A DNA stretch of 45,590 bases from Alphaproteobacteria bacterium (GTDB lineage: Bacteria > Pseudomonadota > Alphaproteobacteria > UBA2966). Shown piece by piece: positions 26,869 to 35,429 of this stretch; position 1 is the stretch's first letter, and the number at the start of each line of letters is the position of its first letter. Under the pieces are notes generated by a model. That model was not told the origin of the DNA and did not search any database. It saw only the letters and a program-made list of their open reading frames with translations. The DNA is taken from positions 1 through 45,590 of the forward strand of contig JABIFY010000116.1 of the NCBI GenBank assembly GCA_018650465.1. Direction: 5' to 3'. A program made the translations under genes and the position numbers.

Positions 26869-26897
26869 AGACGATTCCGGTTTAAGCGGAATCGTTT
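26869..26897. repeat. Extragenic palindrome, copy 2
   Basis: ACGATTCCG (26871-26879) and CGGAATCGT (26887-26895) with a 7-nt loop; outer pairs extend it to 26869-26897. It lies just upstream of the copy 2 reductase start, where a hairpin could affect ribosome access. Confidence 0.65.
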
Positions 26898-26940
26898 CTG
26901 CTTCGTTATTTGGCGCATACCATAGCATAGATTCACCTCT

Positions 26941-26965
26941 GCGTTTCCGCTAAACACGGAAACGC
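26941..26965. repeat. Extragenic palindrome, copy 3
   Basis: GCGTTTCCG (26941-26949) and CGGAAACGC (26957-26965) with a 7-nt loop, one base beyond the stop codon of the copy 3 reductase. Together with copy 2 it fills the 107-nt gap between the two duplicated reductase genes. Confidence 0.65.
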
Positions 26966-26966
26966 C

Positions 26967-28010
26967 CTAGTCACGATCATCGTTGAGATTATATTTCATG
27001 ATACTTCCATGGCGGCCTGTCTTGTCGCGTTCCAACTCATAACAATCGCCCGAAGGGCCCTGGCGTTTGCTGCGCACAACTTCGATATCAGCGAAGTCTT
27101 GATCCGTCAGGGTCAAATCAAATATTTTGATATTTTCCGTCAGATGCCGGGTCGATGTTGCCCCCACAATAGCGGCGGCGACCATGGGCCGGGAGTGCAC
27201 CCAACGCACGGCGACCTGGCCGATGGTCGCGTCATGACGATCAGCAACTTTCCGCAAGGCCCGCAGCAGTTCCTGGAACAAATCCCAGCCGCCAAAATCG
27301 TCGATGATCAATTTGTATTTGGTTAAGGAGCGATTGGTGAAAGCTTGGCCAGGTTCCGGTTTACCCAACCATTCGTCTGACAGGAAGCCGCCCGCGAGGG
27401 AGCCAAAACAGAGCAGATGCACGTTGTTTTTCCGGCTAAAATCAATAGTGCCATTTTCGGCCCGGGCATCGATCAGGGAATATTGCAGCTGGTTGGTAAA
27501 TATGGGATAGCCCGCATCCGCCAGTTCCTGCATGTTGGCAACACTATAATTTGTGACCGCCGTTTCGCCAATTTTGCCTTGTTCTCTCAGTTTCGCCAAA
27601 TGCATGGCAGCGTTCACATAACCCGGAATATTCAGGTCCCACCAGCAATATTGCACCAGATCCAGTTGTTCCATGCGCAGGCGTTCCAGGGACCGGTTAA
27701 TGATCGTTTCCACATAGTTGAAATCCACATTACCCAGCTGGTCATGATCTGGCACGAACTTGGTGTGCACGCGGATTTTGGCCGCCAGTTCGGGATAGGC
27801 GGCGCGAAAATCGCCGATCAATTCTTCAACGCCTGTATAGATATCGGCGCAGTCAAAAGTCGTGACACCGGCTTCGACAAAGGTCGCCATGTCTTCCACG
27901 GCCTGTTTGCGGTCAATATCGCCATGCCCGCCAGCCAGATGCCAGCCGCCCTTCAGGATGCGGGAGACCGAATAACCAGGCTTGATCTCAAACTGCTCAA
28001 TTGTCGTCAT
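26967..28010 (-). CDS. Aldo/keto reductase, copy 3 (catalytic His replaced by Cys)
   Basis: A 347-residue AKR with D53, Y58 and K84 of the catalytic tetrad (TTFDCADIYTG, HTKFVPD), but C122 at the position of the usual His (LDLVQYCWWD). It is close to copy 2 across its whole length. In other AKR families replacement of this His changes the reaction (Glu in 5-beta-reductases, for example); Cys here is unusual and its effect is unknown. Starts 1 nt after the stop of the TIGR04076 gene, so the two are coupled. Confidence 0.9.
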   Translation of the reverse strand: MTTIEQFEIKPGYSVSRILKGGWHLAGGHGDIDRKQAVEDMATFVEAGVTTFDCADIYTGVEELIGDFRAAYPELAAKIRVHTKFVPDHDQLGNVDFNYVETIINRSLERLRMEQLDLVQYCWWDLNIPGYVNAAMHLAKLREQGKIGETAVTNYSVANMQELADAGYPIFTNQLQYSLIDARAENGTIDFSRKNNVHLLCFGSLAGGFLSDEWLGKPEPGQAFTNRSLTKYKLIIDDFGGWDLFQELLRALRKVADRHDATIGQVAVRWVHSRPMVAAAIVGATSTRHLTENIKIFDLTLTDQDFADIEVVRSKRQGPSGDCYELERDKTGRHGSIMKYNLNDDRD

Positions 28011-28011
28011 G

Positions 28012-28362
28012 TCAGAGGTCGTCTTTCTTGTTTAATTCAACAGCTGTTGTCTCGGCGTGGCTGAAGGTCCGTTTGCCAATACGGCTGATGCGAAATCGCG
28101 AATCACAACTGGGATCAGGGCAGGCAACCTCGGCGTCGGTTGTCATCCAGTCGTTGACATGGGTCTCGCGCTGTTTGGCGGGTAATAGCGGCAAAATAGA
28201 TGCCAGTGTATATTGAGACCACTTGGTACCGGGGGCCATTTCGATCAATTCCCCGCTGAGCGTAAAGTGATCGCCCTCTTTTGCCTGGCACCAGCAGGGC
28301 TTGTCACCTGCGACCCATTCAACCTTCAAATCATATAAATCGAAACTGTCGTCGTCAGTCAT
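28012..28362 (-). CDS. TIGR04076-family protein
   Basis: A 116-residue protein from the ATG at 28362. It matches the small TIGR04076 family layout: LKVEWVAGDKPCWCQAKEGDHFTLSGELIEMAPG, then YTLASILPLLPAK, a W (NDWMTTD) and ACPDPSCDSRFRISRI near the C terminus. Cysteines C22, C24, C89 and C94 could bind metal, but the family has no assigned function. First gene of a minus-strand group with reductases 3 and 2 and the VOC protein. Confidence 0.75.
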   Translation of the reverse strand: MTDDDSFDLYDLKVEWVAGDKPCWCQAKEGDHFTLSGELIEMAPGTKWSQYTLASILPLLPAKQRETHVNDWMTTDAEVACPDPSCDSRFRISRIGKRTFSHAETTAVELNKKDDL

Positions 28363-28560
28363 GGTTCGAACCTGCAAAAAATATCGAGAAAGACGTTGCG
28401 AAGGGACAAAAAATTGTGGAAACAAGGATACTCTATCCGCAAAGTGCTATATTCATACCATCAAATTTCACGCCCTTCCCGAATTGTGCCCCGTGCCGTC
28501 CAGCCCTGTCCATGCGCTGCGGTGATTAAGGCCATTTCAGCTGAGTAAAAGGATAACATC

Positions 28561-28950
28561 ATGAGCCGCAGCCAGATTTTTTCAGGATCAAAATTCGAAG
28601 ACCTCGCCGGATATTGCCGCGCGGTTGTCGACGGCAACTGGATTTTTGTTTCCGGCACGTCCGGTCATGACCCCAAAACCGGCGAAATCGAAGAAGGCGT
28701 TGAAGCCCAGACCAACCAGGTTCTGAAAGTCATCGAAGAGGCATTGCATGAAGCCAATTCAAAAATCGAAGACATCGTACGGGTGCGCGTTTTTGCCTCT
28801 GATCGCGAATATGTCTGGCCTATCAGTGCAATCCTGAAAGCTAAATTTGGCCATTTCAGCCCGACCAACACGACCCTGATTACCGGTTTTGCTGATCCGG
28901 CCATGAAAGTTGAAATCGAAGTTACTGCTTTGCGCCAAAGTGACCAATAA
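28561..28950 (+). CDS. RidA/YjgF-family protein
   Basis: A 129-residue Rid-fold protein: AVVDGNWIFVSGTSGHDPKTGEI, QVLKVIEEALHEANSKIEDIVRVRVFAS and VEIEVTALRQ at the end. AAGGA lies 7 nt before the ATG. Canonical RidA hydrolyses reactive 2-iminoacids and needs an Arg in the P-A-R-x motif. Here that region reads SPTNTTLITGFADP, so the Arg is missing and deaminase activity is doubtful. It belongs with one of the Rid subfamilies lacking that residue, which are often found beside catabolic oxidases. The FAD oxidoreductase follows 24 nt downstream. Confidence 0.88.
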   Translation: MSRSQIFSGSKFEDLAGYCRAVVDGNWIFVSGTSGHDPKTGEIEEGVEAQTNQVLKVIEEALHEANSKIEDIVRVRVFASDREYVWPISAILKAKFGHFSPTNTTLITGFADPAMKVEIEVTALRQSDQ

Positions 28951-28974
28951 GCGCGACCAGCACCGGACATTATT

Positions 28975-30267
28975 TTGAAACCAACTCGCCCCTCTGAGGT
29001 GCTGTGGCTGTCGACAATTGCCGACATTGCCCCACGCCCGTCATTGCGTGACGAACACACAACAGATGTTGCCATCATCGGTGGTGGCTTCATGGGTGCG
29101 TCAACGGCCCTGCACCTGGCGATGCGTGGCATATCTGTTACTTTGCTCGAGAAACACTGCTTGGCCTGGGGGGCCTCTGGTCGCAACGCCGGGGTGGTGG
29201 CCCCCATGTTTGCCCGTGGTGATCCCGACGACGTCATTGCCCGCCTGGGCGAAGATAAAGGCAGCCGCCTGAACGGCTTTATTGCCAGTGCCGGTGACCT
29301 GGTTTTTGATCTGGCAAAACGCCACAATATCGATTGCGATGCCGAACAGACCGGCTTCCTGCAACCGGCCCATGCCAAAGTAGCGCTTGGGCCCCTGGAA
29401 CGCCGGTTCGAACAATGGCAGCGTCACGGTAAAAAAGTTGAATTGCTGGATGCGGTAGCGACTGAAAAAATCACCGGGACAAACAGCTTTCCCGGCGCCT
29501 TGATGGATTTGTCCGGCGGCCAGATCAATCCGGCAAAATTTACTTGTGGGCTGATTGATGCGGCACAAAAAGCAGGTGCTGTGGTGCACGAAAACACCCC
29601 GGCCCTAAGCATGCGCCGGACGTCCAGGGGCTGGCGCATCCTGACCCCGCAAGGGTCACTGACAGCCCAAAAGGTTCTGCTGGCAACCAATGCCTATGTG
29701 GATGGTTTGTGGCCAAAACTGAAACAATCCTTTTTGCCGTTGTGCGTGACCCAGTTGGCTACCAAACCGCTGGATGCGGAAACCGTCAAACGTATTTTGC
29801 CGGGACGCCAGGCTGCCACGGATACCAGTGGACACCCCTTTTCGTTCCGGTTCGATGCCCAAAACCGTTTGATCAGTGCCGCCGTTGGCGTCTGGCCTTT
29901 TGGTGAAAAAAATCGTTTGTCGCCCTCTATCCGCAAGCGGATGGCCAAAATGCTACAGCTGGACAAGGTGCCAGAGGAAGAATTCATCTGGGAAGGCACC
30001 GCTGCCCTGACCAGTGATTTCCTGCCACGCCTGCACCAGCCGGAACCGGATCTTTATGCCGCCATCGGCTGTAACGGTCGTGGTATTGCTGTGGCCACGG
30101 CGCTGGGGCCACACCTGGCGGGCTTGCTGGCAGGCGACGACGCCCCCCTGCCCGTGGACATTTGTGATATAGAAACAGTGCGCGGACATTTTTTGATTCA
30201 GCACGGTCCAAGGATTTATATGCCCTGGGCGCGTTTCAAGGATTTGCGGGACAAGAAGAAAGATTGA
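28975..30267 (+). CDS. FAD-dependent amine/D-amino acid oxidoreductase (DAO family)
   Basis: A 430-residue DAO-superfamily flavoenzyme. The Rossmann motif is at residues 31-60 (TTDVAIIGGGFMGASTALHLAMRGISVTLLEK), followed by WGASGRNAGVV, typical of glycine oxidase, sarcosine oxidase and gamma-glutamylputrescine oxidase relatives. The C-terminal FAD contact is AAIGCNGRGIAVATALGPHLAGLLAG. The start is a TTG with a weak ribosome site; no in-frame ATG occurs before the Rossmann motif. It probably oxidises a primary or secondary amine or N-substituted amino acid to an imine. The stop is 4 nt before the hyuA start. Confidence 0.88.
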   Translation: MKPTRPSEVLWLSTIADIAPRPSLRDEHTTDVAIIGGGFMGASTALHLAMRGISVTLLEKHCLAWGASGRNAGVVAPMFARGDPDDVIARLGEDKGSRLNGFIASAGDLVFDLAKRHNIDCDAEQTGFLQPAHAKVALGPLERRFEQWQRHGKKVELLDAVATEKITGTNSFPGALMDLSGGQINPAKFTCGLIDAAQKAGAVVHENTPALSMRRTSRGWRILTPQGSLTAQKVLLATNAYVDGLWPKLKQSFLPLCVTQLATKPLDAETVKRILPGRQAATDTSGHPFSFRFDAQNRLISAAVGVWPFGEKNRLSPSIRKRMAKMLQLDKVPEEEFIWEGTAALTSDFLPRLHQPEPDLYAAIGCNGRGIAVATALGPHLAGLLAGDDAPLPVDICDIETVRGHFLIQHGPRIYMPWARFKDLRDKKKD

Positions 30268-30271
30268 GTGA

Positions 30272-32362
30272 ATGAGCTACCGTGTTGGTGTTGATATTGG
30301 CGGAACCTTTACCGATTTTGCCCTGCTGTCGGAAGATGATCATCGTCTCGTGATCCATAAACAGCTGACCACGCCCACCGATCCGTCACAATCTGTGCTG
30401 ACCGGCATGAAAACCCTGGTCGACAAGGCGGGCGTTAATCCGTCTGATGTCACCGCCATTGCCCATGGCACCACTTTGGTGACCAATTCCCTGATTGAAC
30501 GACGCGGTGCGGTCACCGGTGTTTTGTGTACGGCCGGGTTTGTCGATGTTTTTGATATCGCCCGCGAACGTCGGTACGATATGTACGACCTGTCCATCAC
30601 CTATCCTGAACCGCTGGCCCCGCCACATTTGCGCCGCGAGATTAACGAGCGCATCCGGGCCGATGGATCGGTCGCACAAGCTCTGGAACTGGACAACCTG
30701 CGCCGTGCTGTGCAGTCGATGATTGATGATCACGGCCTCGAGGCCCTGGCCATCTGTTTCCTCAACAGCCCGACCAATCCGGCCCACGAAGAAGCAGCCT
30801 TGAAGCTTGTCACCAACGAATTCCCCGAACTTTATGTATCAACGTCCACCGATATCTTTCCGTTCCTCAGGGAATATGAACGCTGGACCACAACGGTGAT
30901 GAACGCCTTCACCGGGCCCATGTTTGATACCTATCTCAATCGCCTGGAAAGTGGCCTGGCGGATATGGGATTTGATGCCTCCTTTTATATCATGTCTTCG
31001 TCTGGTGGCACGGTGACCCTGGACACGGCCCGTAAATATCCCGTGCGCATGCTGGAATCCGGGCCTGCTGCCGGGGTATTGCAATCGGCCATGTTAGGAC
31101 GGCAACTGAATCGCCTGGACTTGTTGTCTTATGACATGGGCGGCACCACAGCCAAGGGTGCCCTGGTCCGTGGCGGTGAGCCCTTGAAGCGGTATGAACT
31201 GGAAGTGGCACGAGTTCATGAATTCAAAATGGGCAGTGGCCTGCCTGCCAAAATCCCGGTCATCGATCTGATCGAAATTGGCTCAGGCGGTGGCTCTATT
31301 GCTGCAGTGGATGAGCGCGGCACGATCCGTGTTGGCCCCCTCAGCGCCAGTGCAGAACCCGGCCCCGTTTGTTATAACCAGGGCGGCGAACAACCCACCC
31401 TGACCGATGCCAATCTGTCACTTGGTTATCTGGATGCCTCTTTCTTTCTGGGCGGCGAAATGAAGCTGGATGCGATGGGCGCCCTGGCGGCCATTGACGA
31501 GGTCATCGCCCAACCCCTGAAGGTCAGCGCCACTCGCGCGGCCTGGGGCATTCATGAGTCCGTCAACGAAGATATCGCCCGCGCCTTTCGCAACCATGCT
31601 TCGGAGCGCGGCTTTGATTATCGGGCCTGCGCCATGACCGCCTTTGGCGGATCAGGTCCAGCCCATGCCTGTCGTGTGGCCAGAAAATTACGCGTACCAA
31701 CCGTGATCTTTCCGGTGGGTGCCGGTGTCATGTCCGCCGTTGGATTGTTGGCCAGCCCTTTGTCCTTTGAAATCATGCGATCTGAACGCAAGGCACTGGA
31801 TGAGTTATCCGATACGGATGTCGCGACACGCTTCAAAGGGCTGATTGATGAAGCTGCTGAACATTTGAAAGAGGCTGGTCTGAAACGCGATCAGATGTCG
31901 GTAGTCCACCGCCTGGATATGCGCTATCAGGGTCAGGGCTATGAGATCGAAGTTAACCTGCCGACAGATATGAATAATATCGTGGCGCAATTGCCGGACC
32001 TGTTTGCCAAGGCCTACGAGATTATTTTCTCCAAAAGCTTTCCCACAAACCCCATCGAAATCATCAACTGGAAAGCTGAAGTTGTGGGACCAACACCCCC
32101 CGGCGTCGGCGATTATGTATTGGACGCAGCCAACCCCGGTGGCGAGGCCATCAAGGGCCATCGTGCGACCTTTAATCCAGACAAAAATGATTTTGTCGAT
32201 TGTCCGGTCTATGACCGTTATGCCCTGTCGGCAGGCGACAGCTTTACCGGCCCGGCATTGGTGGAAGAACGCGAATCAACCTATGTGGTCGGCGATGGTG
32301 ACGTTGTGACTGTGGATGAACACGGCAACCTGATAGTGGCGATCAGAGGTACGAGCGCATGA
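30272..32362 (+). CDS. hyuA: Hydantoinase/5-oxoprolinase subunit A (HyuA family)
   Basis: A 696-residue protein with the Hydant_A N-terminal and hydantoinase A domains: YRVGVDIGGTFTDFALL (nucleotide-binding), AIAHGTTLVTNSLIERRGA, then SSSGGTVTLDTARKYPVRMLESGPAAGVL, LSYDMGGTTAKGALV, EIGSGGGSIAAVD and TAFGGSGPAHACRVARKL. With HyuB it forms an ATP-dependent enzyme that opens or carboxylates cyclic amides or ketones (N-methylhydantoinase, 5-oxoprolinase, acetophenone or acetone carboxylase). The hyuB start overlaps by 4 nt. Substrate cannot be decided from sequence alone. Confidence 0.92.
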   Translation: MSYRVGVDIGGTFTDFALLSEDDHRLVIHKQLTTPTDPSQSVLTGMKTLVDKAGVNPSDVTAIAHGTTLVTNSLIERRGAVTGVLCTAGFVDVFDIARERRYDMYDLSITYPEPLAPPHLRREINERIRADGSVAQALELDNLRRAVQSMIDDHGLEALAICFLNSPTNPAHEEAALKLVTNEFPELYVSTSTDIFPFLREYERWTTTVMNAFTGPMFDTYLNRLESGLADMGFDASFYIMSSSGGTVTLDTARKYPVRMLESGPAAGVLQSAMLGRQLNRLDLLSYDMGGTTAKGALVRGGEPLKRYELEVARVHEFKMGSGLPAKIPVIDLIEIGSGGGSIAAVDERGTIRVGPLSASAEPGPVCYNQGGEQPTLTDANLSLGYLDASFFLGGEMKLDAMGALAAIDEVIAQPLKVSATRAAWGIHESVNEDIARAFRNHASERGFDYRACAMTAFGGSGPAHACRVARKLRVPTVIFPVGAGVMSAVGLLASPLSFEIMRSERKALDELSDTDVATRFKGLIDEAAEHLKEAGLKRDQMSVVHRLDMRYQGQGYEIEVNLPTDMNNIVAQLPDLFAKAYEIIFSKSFPTNPIEIINWKAEVVGPTPPGVGDYVLDAANPGGEAIKGHRATFNPDKNDFVDCPVYDRYALSAGDSFTGPALVEERESTYVVGDGDVVTVDEHGNLIVAIRGTSA

Positions 32363-34020
32363 GCAAGAAAATTGACTCCGTTGATCTCGGCATCATGTGG
32401 GACCGCCTGACGTCCATTACCGATGAAGTTCTGATTTCCATTGTGCGCACGGCCTTTTCCGTCGGCGTGCGCGAAGCCTGGGACGCGGCCTGCATTATTT
32501 TTGATGCCAAAGGCCGCTCCATCGGCCAGGCGACCTTAAGCATGCCAGCCTTCATCGGCACCGCTCCTTTCACCATGCAGGAGATGTTGAAACGCTACCC
32601 AGCGGACCAGTGGAATCCCGGCGATATCGTGGTCACTAACGATCCCTGGCTGGGCACCGGGCACACGCCTGATATCTGTGTGGCCAGGCCAGTTTATTCC
32701 AATGACTTGCTGGTGGGTTTTGTCATGACCATCAGTCACTTACCCGATATCGGTGGCGTCGGCTTGTCGGCCCACAATACGGAGATTTATCAGGAAGGCC
32801 TGATCTTGCCCATCTGCAAACTCTATCGCGATGGCAAGCCCGACGAGACCCTGCATGAGCTGATCGAGAGCAATGTGCGCGGCCCGGATATGGTTTTTGG
32901 CGATCTGCTGGCCAATGTGTCGGGCTGTACTGTGGGTGAACGCCTGATCCTGGAATTGATGGCCGAGTATGATCTGGATGATTTAACCGAGCTTGCCGAA
33001 GGTGTTATTCGAGCTTCGGAAAAAGCCATTCGCGCCCGTATCGACAGCATCCCCGATGGTATTTACCGCAACACAGTTCAGGTCGAAACCGTCGGCGATG
33101 ACACGGAACTGACTTGCGCCCTGACCATCAAGGGTGATCACATTGATGTGGACTTCACAGGCTCAGGCGACAGTGTTGGTTTTGCCGTTAATGTGCCGCT
33201 CTGTTATACCCGCGCCTTTACGGCCTATACCATTAAATGCCTGACCACCCCGCGCATCCCCAACAACGAAGGCGCCACACTGCCGATCACTGTGACAGCC
33301 CCTGAAGGCTGCATCCTGAATGCCAAGCGCCCGTCACCAACCGGCGGTCGTCATTCCGTGGGTTGGTTCATTGTGCCGCTGATCATGGGGGCCCTGGCTG
33401 ACGCCATCCCCGACCGGGTGCAGGCCGATGCGGGCATGGCATCCCTGTTTATCGTCCAGGGCAGTGAAGCCAGTGGCGAAGCCGCCAGTATTCAATATTT
33501 CCTCGCCGGGGGCCTTGGTGCCATGGCTGGTCTGGATGGTCACAACACCACGCCATCGCCCACCAACAATGCCGTAGTTGCCAGCGAAGTCTGGGAAAAT
33601 GAAACCGGCATGACGATTGATTTTCGCAGGCTGTTGGCAGATTCAGGCGGTGCCGGAACCTGGCGCGGTGGCCTGGGCCAGGTCGCGCAAATGACCAACA
33701 CCACTGATCACGACAAGACTTTGTTCATGTTCGGCATGCGCACAAATTTCCCGGCCCAGGGCAGCCAGGGCGGTGGTGCCGGTGCGGCCCGCCGTTTCGA
33801 AGTCGACGGCAAGCCCGTACCTCCCAAAGGCAAATTGGTGATCAAACCCGGCCAGACCTTCACGGTCTATGAAGCCGGCGGTGGTGGTTATGGCGATGCT
33901 GCGTCACGCGACCCGGACGCTGTTCTGGCGGATGTGCGCAAAGGGGCTGTGTCTGTTGAAAAGGCCTTAAGCGATTATGGCGTGACGGTTGATCTGATGG
34001 CGGGCACGGCGAGCCGGTAA
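32359..34020 (+). CDS. hyuB: Hydantoinase/5-oxoprolinase subunit B (HyuB family)
   Basis: A 553-residue Hydantoinase_B protein: MWDRLTSITDEVLISIVRTAFSVGVREAWD, GDIVVTNDPWLGTGHTPDI, VVTGSGDS-type region DVDFTGSGDSVGFAVNVPL, PLPITVTAPEGCILNAKRPSPTGGRH-like segment and GGVGG-like tail EAGGGGYGDAASRDPDAV. It binds HyuA and forms the metal-containing catalytic partner. Translationally coupled to hyuA. Convergent with the aminotransferase gene. Confidence 0.92.
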   Translation: MSKKIDSVDLGIMWDRLTSITDEVLISIVRTAFSVGVREAWDAACIIFDAKGRSIGQATLSMPAFIGTAPFTMQEMLKRYPADQWNPGDIVVTNDPWLGTGHTPDICVARPVYSNDLLVGFVMTISHLPDIGGVGLSAHNTEIYQEGLILPICKLYRDGKPDETLHELIESNVRGPDMVFGDLLANVSGCTVGERLILELMAEYDLDDLTELAEGVIRASEKAIRARIDSIPDGIYRNTVQVETVGDDTELTCALTIKGDHIDVDFTGSGDSVGFAVNVPLCYTRAFTAYTIKCLTTPRIPNNEGATLPITVTAPEGCILNAKRPSPTGGRHSVGWFIVPLIMGALADAIPDRVQADAGMASLFIVQGSEASGEAASIQYFLAGGLGAMAGLDGHNTTPSPTNNAVVASEVWENETGMTIDFRRLLADSGGAGTWRGGLGQVAQMTNTTDHDKTLFMFGMRTNFPAQGSQGGGAGAARRFEVDGKPVPPKGKLVIKPGQTFTVYEAGGGGYGDAASRDPDAVLADVRKGAVSVEKALSDYGVTVDLMAGTASR

Positions 34021-34039
34021 AGCTTGAATCGTCTTCAAC

Positions 34040-35314
34040 CTACCCTGCAATCTCGGCCAAATGTTTCAGAAACAAACGCACTTCATTGGGCGAATTGTAG
34101 TGGCACATGGACACTCGCAAACAATCCTCGATGCCCAACGCCTGCAGGATATGGCCTGAATAGGCATCGGAAATACGGGCATGCACGCGAATGCCACGCT
34201 TGGCAAATTCTTGCACCAGATCAGGTGACGTCACGCCGGCCAGGTTAAAAGACACAATGCCTTCACGGCCTTCCAACTGGGCCGGACCGACCAGGGTCAC
34301 CTTGTCAAAAGACGTCAGGCCGGGCGACTGGTCGTCACCAAAAATCAGCAATTGCAACAGGGCAGCCTCGTGGGCTTCCATAGCTGAGGTTCCGGCATCG
34401 AACTGATCCTGACGCACGCCTGAGTCCGTAAAATGCGCCCCTAGCCAGCAGAAATAATCCGTCACTTTGCTTTGGGCGGCATAAAAAGCCGGATCACGAC
34501 TGCCCAACTCCCAGCCTTCCGGATTGTGGCCGATCATATGTTCGTGCGGCACGGCGCTGACCCGGTCGTTGACCCAGCCAAAGCCCAGCGACAAACGCGA
34601 ATAAGCCTTGTAGGGCGAATAAACATAGGCGTCGACGCCATATTGATCCACATGCATGCCCCCGTGCGGCGCGTGCTGGATACCATCTACAATGATATAA
34701 CAATCCGGCGAGACATCGCGGATGGCTTTGACGATGCCCTCGAGATCGACCACAAAGCCGGTCAGCATACTGGTGTGAATGACCGTAGCAATGCGGGTAT
34801 CAGGCGTCACCTTGGAGGCGTAATGTTCCGGGCCTGCTGTGCCTGTATCCGTATCGAAGGGCACATCCAGCCATTTCCGACCGGTATTTTCAGCCCACTG
34901 TTTGGCGGCATGTAAACTGGCCGGGTGTTCCAGATCGCAACTCAAGATCGGGCCTTCAGGTGCCGCCAGAGCAATAGAGCGGATGATGCGATACAGCAGG
35001 CGAGTGCCGGTTTCGCCGGAAATGACCTGGCCTCTTTGGGGTAAATTGGCCGAGCCAAAAACAAAATGTAAATCTTCACGGCCCGCATCCAGCACGCTTG
35101 TCAGATATTTCGAGGCCGGATTCTGACGGCCTTCCTGATCGGGCAGGGCTTCCACTTCGGCGCTGGCGGCAATGGCTGCCTTCAGTTTCAGGGAACCACC
35201 TCCATTTTCAAAAAAGACGCGAGGTTCGTTAATGACCGGGCAAAAATCCACGTGATGAAATTGATCGCGGATTTCAGCCATGACGGCATTGTCGAAAAGT
35301 TTTGGAGTATTCAT
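34040..35314 (-). CDS. Class V aminotransferase-family PLP enzyme
   Basis: A 424-residue fold-type I PLP enzyme of the cysteine desulfurase/class V group: VFFENGGGSLKLKAAI (start of the fold), FGSANLPQRGQVISGETGT, CDLEHPASLHAAKQWAE, then IIVDGIQHAPHG with the PLP-binding D210 and the Schiff-base K236 in VYSPYKAYSRLSLGF. The tail GIRVHARISDAYSGHILQALGIEDCLRVSMCHYNSPNEV is typical. No active-site Cys loop of IscS is evident, so a role as aminotransferase, lyase or epimerase is more likely than sulfur transfer. Start is the ATG at 35314; a TTG 45 nt upstream is possible. Confidence 0.85.
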   Translation of the reverse strand: MNTPKLFDNAVMAEIRDQFHHVDFCPVINEPRVFFENGGGSLKLKAAIAASAEVEALPDQEGRQNPASKYLTSVLDAGREDLHFVFGSANLPQRGQVISGETGTRLLYRIIRSIALAAPEGPILSCDLEHPASLHAAKQWAENTGRKWLDVPFDTDTGTAGPEHYASKVTPDTRIATVIHTSMLTGFVVDLEGIVKAIRDVSPDCYIIVDGIQHAPHGGMHVDQYGVDAYVYSPYKAYSRLSLGFGWVNDRVSAVPHEHMIGHNPEGWELGSRDPAFYAAQSKVTDYFCWLGAHFTDSGVRQDQFDAGTSAMEAHEAALLQLLIFGDDQSPGLTSFDKVTLVGPAQLEGREGIVSFNLAGVTSPDLVQEFAKRGIRVHARISDAYSGHILQALGIEDCLRVSMCHYNSPNEVRLFLKHLAEIAG

Positions 35315-35429
35315 TGATTCAGGCTTTAATTGGTTCAGATCACGATTAAGATAACCCAATCATACGATTTGCCGGGTGAAACTGACAGAGCCCAAGGCAG
35401 ACAAATTAAAAACTTCAGGGGGAACAGTT

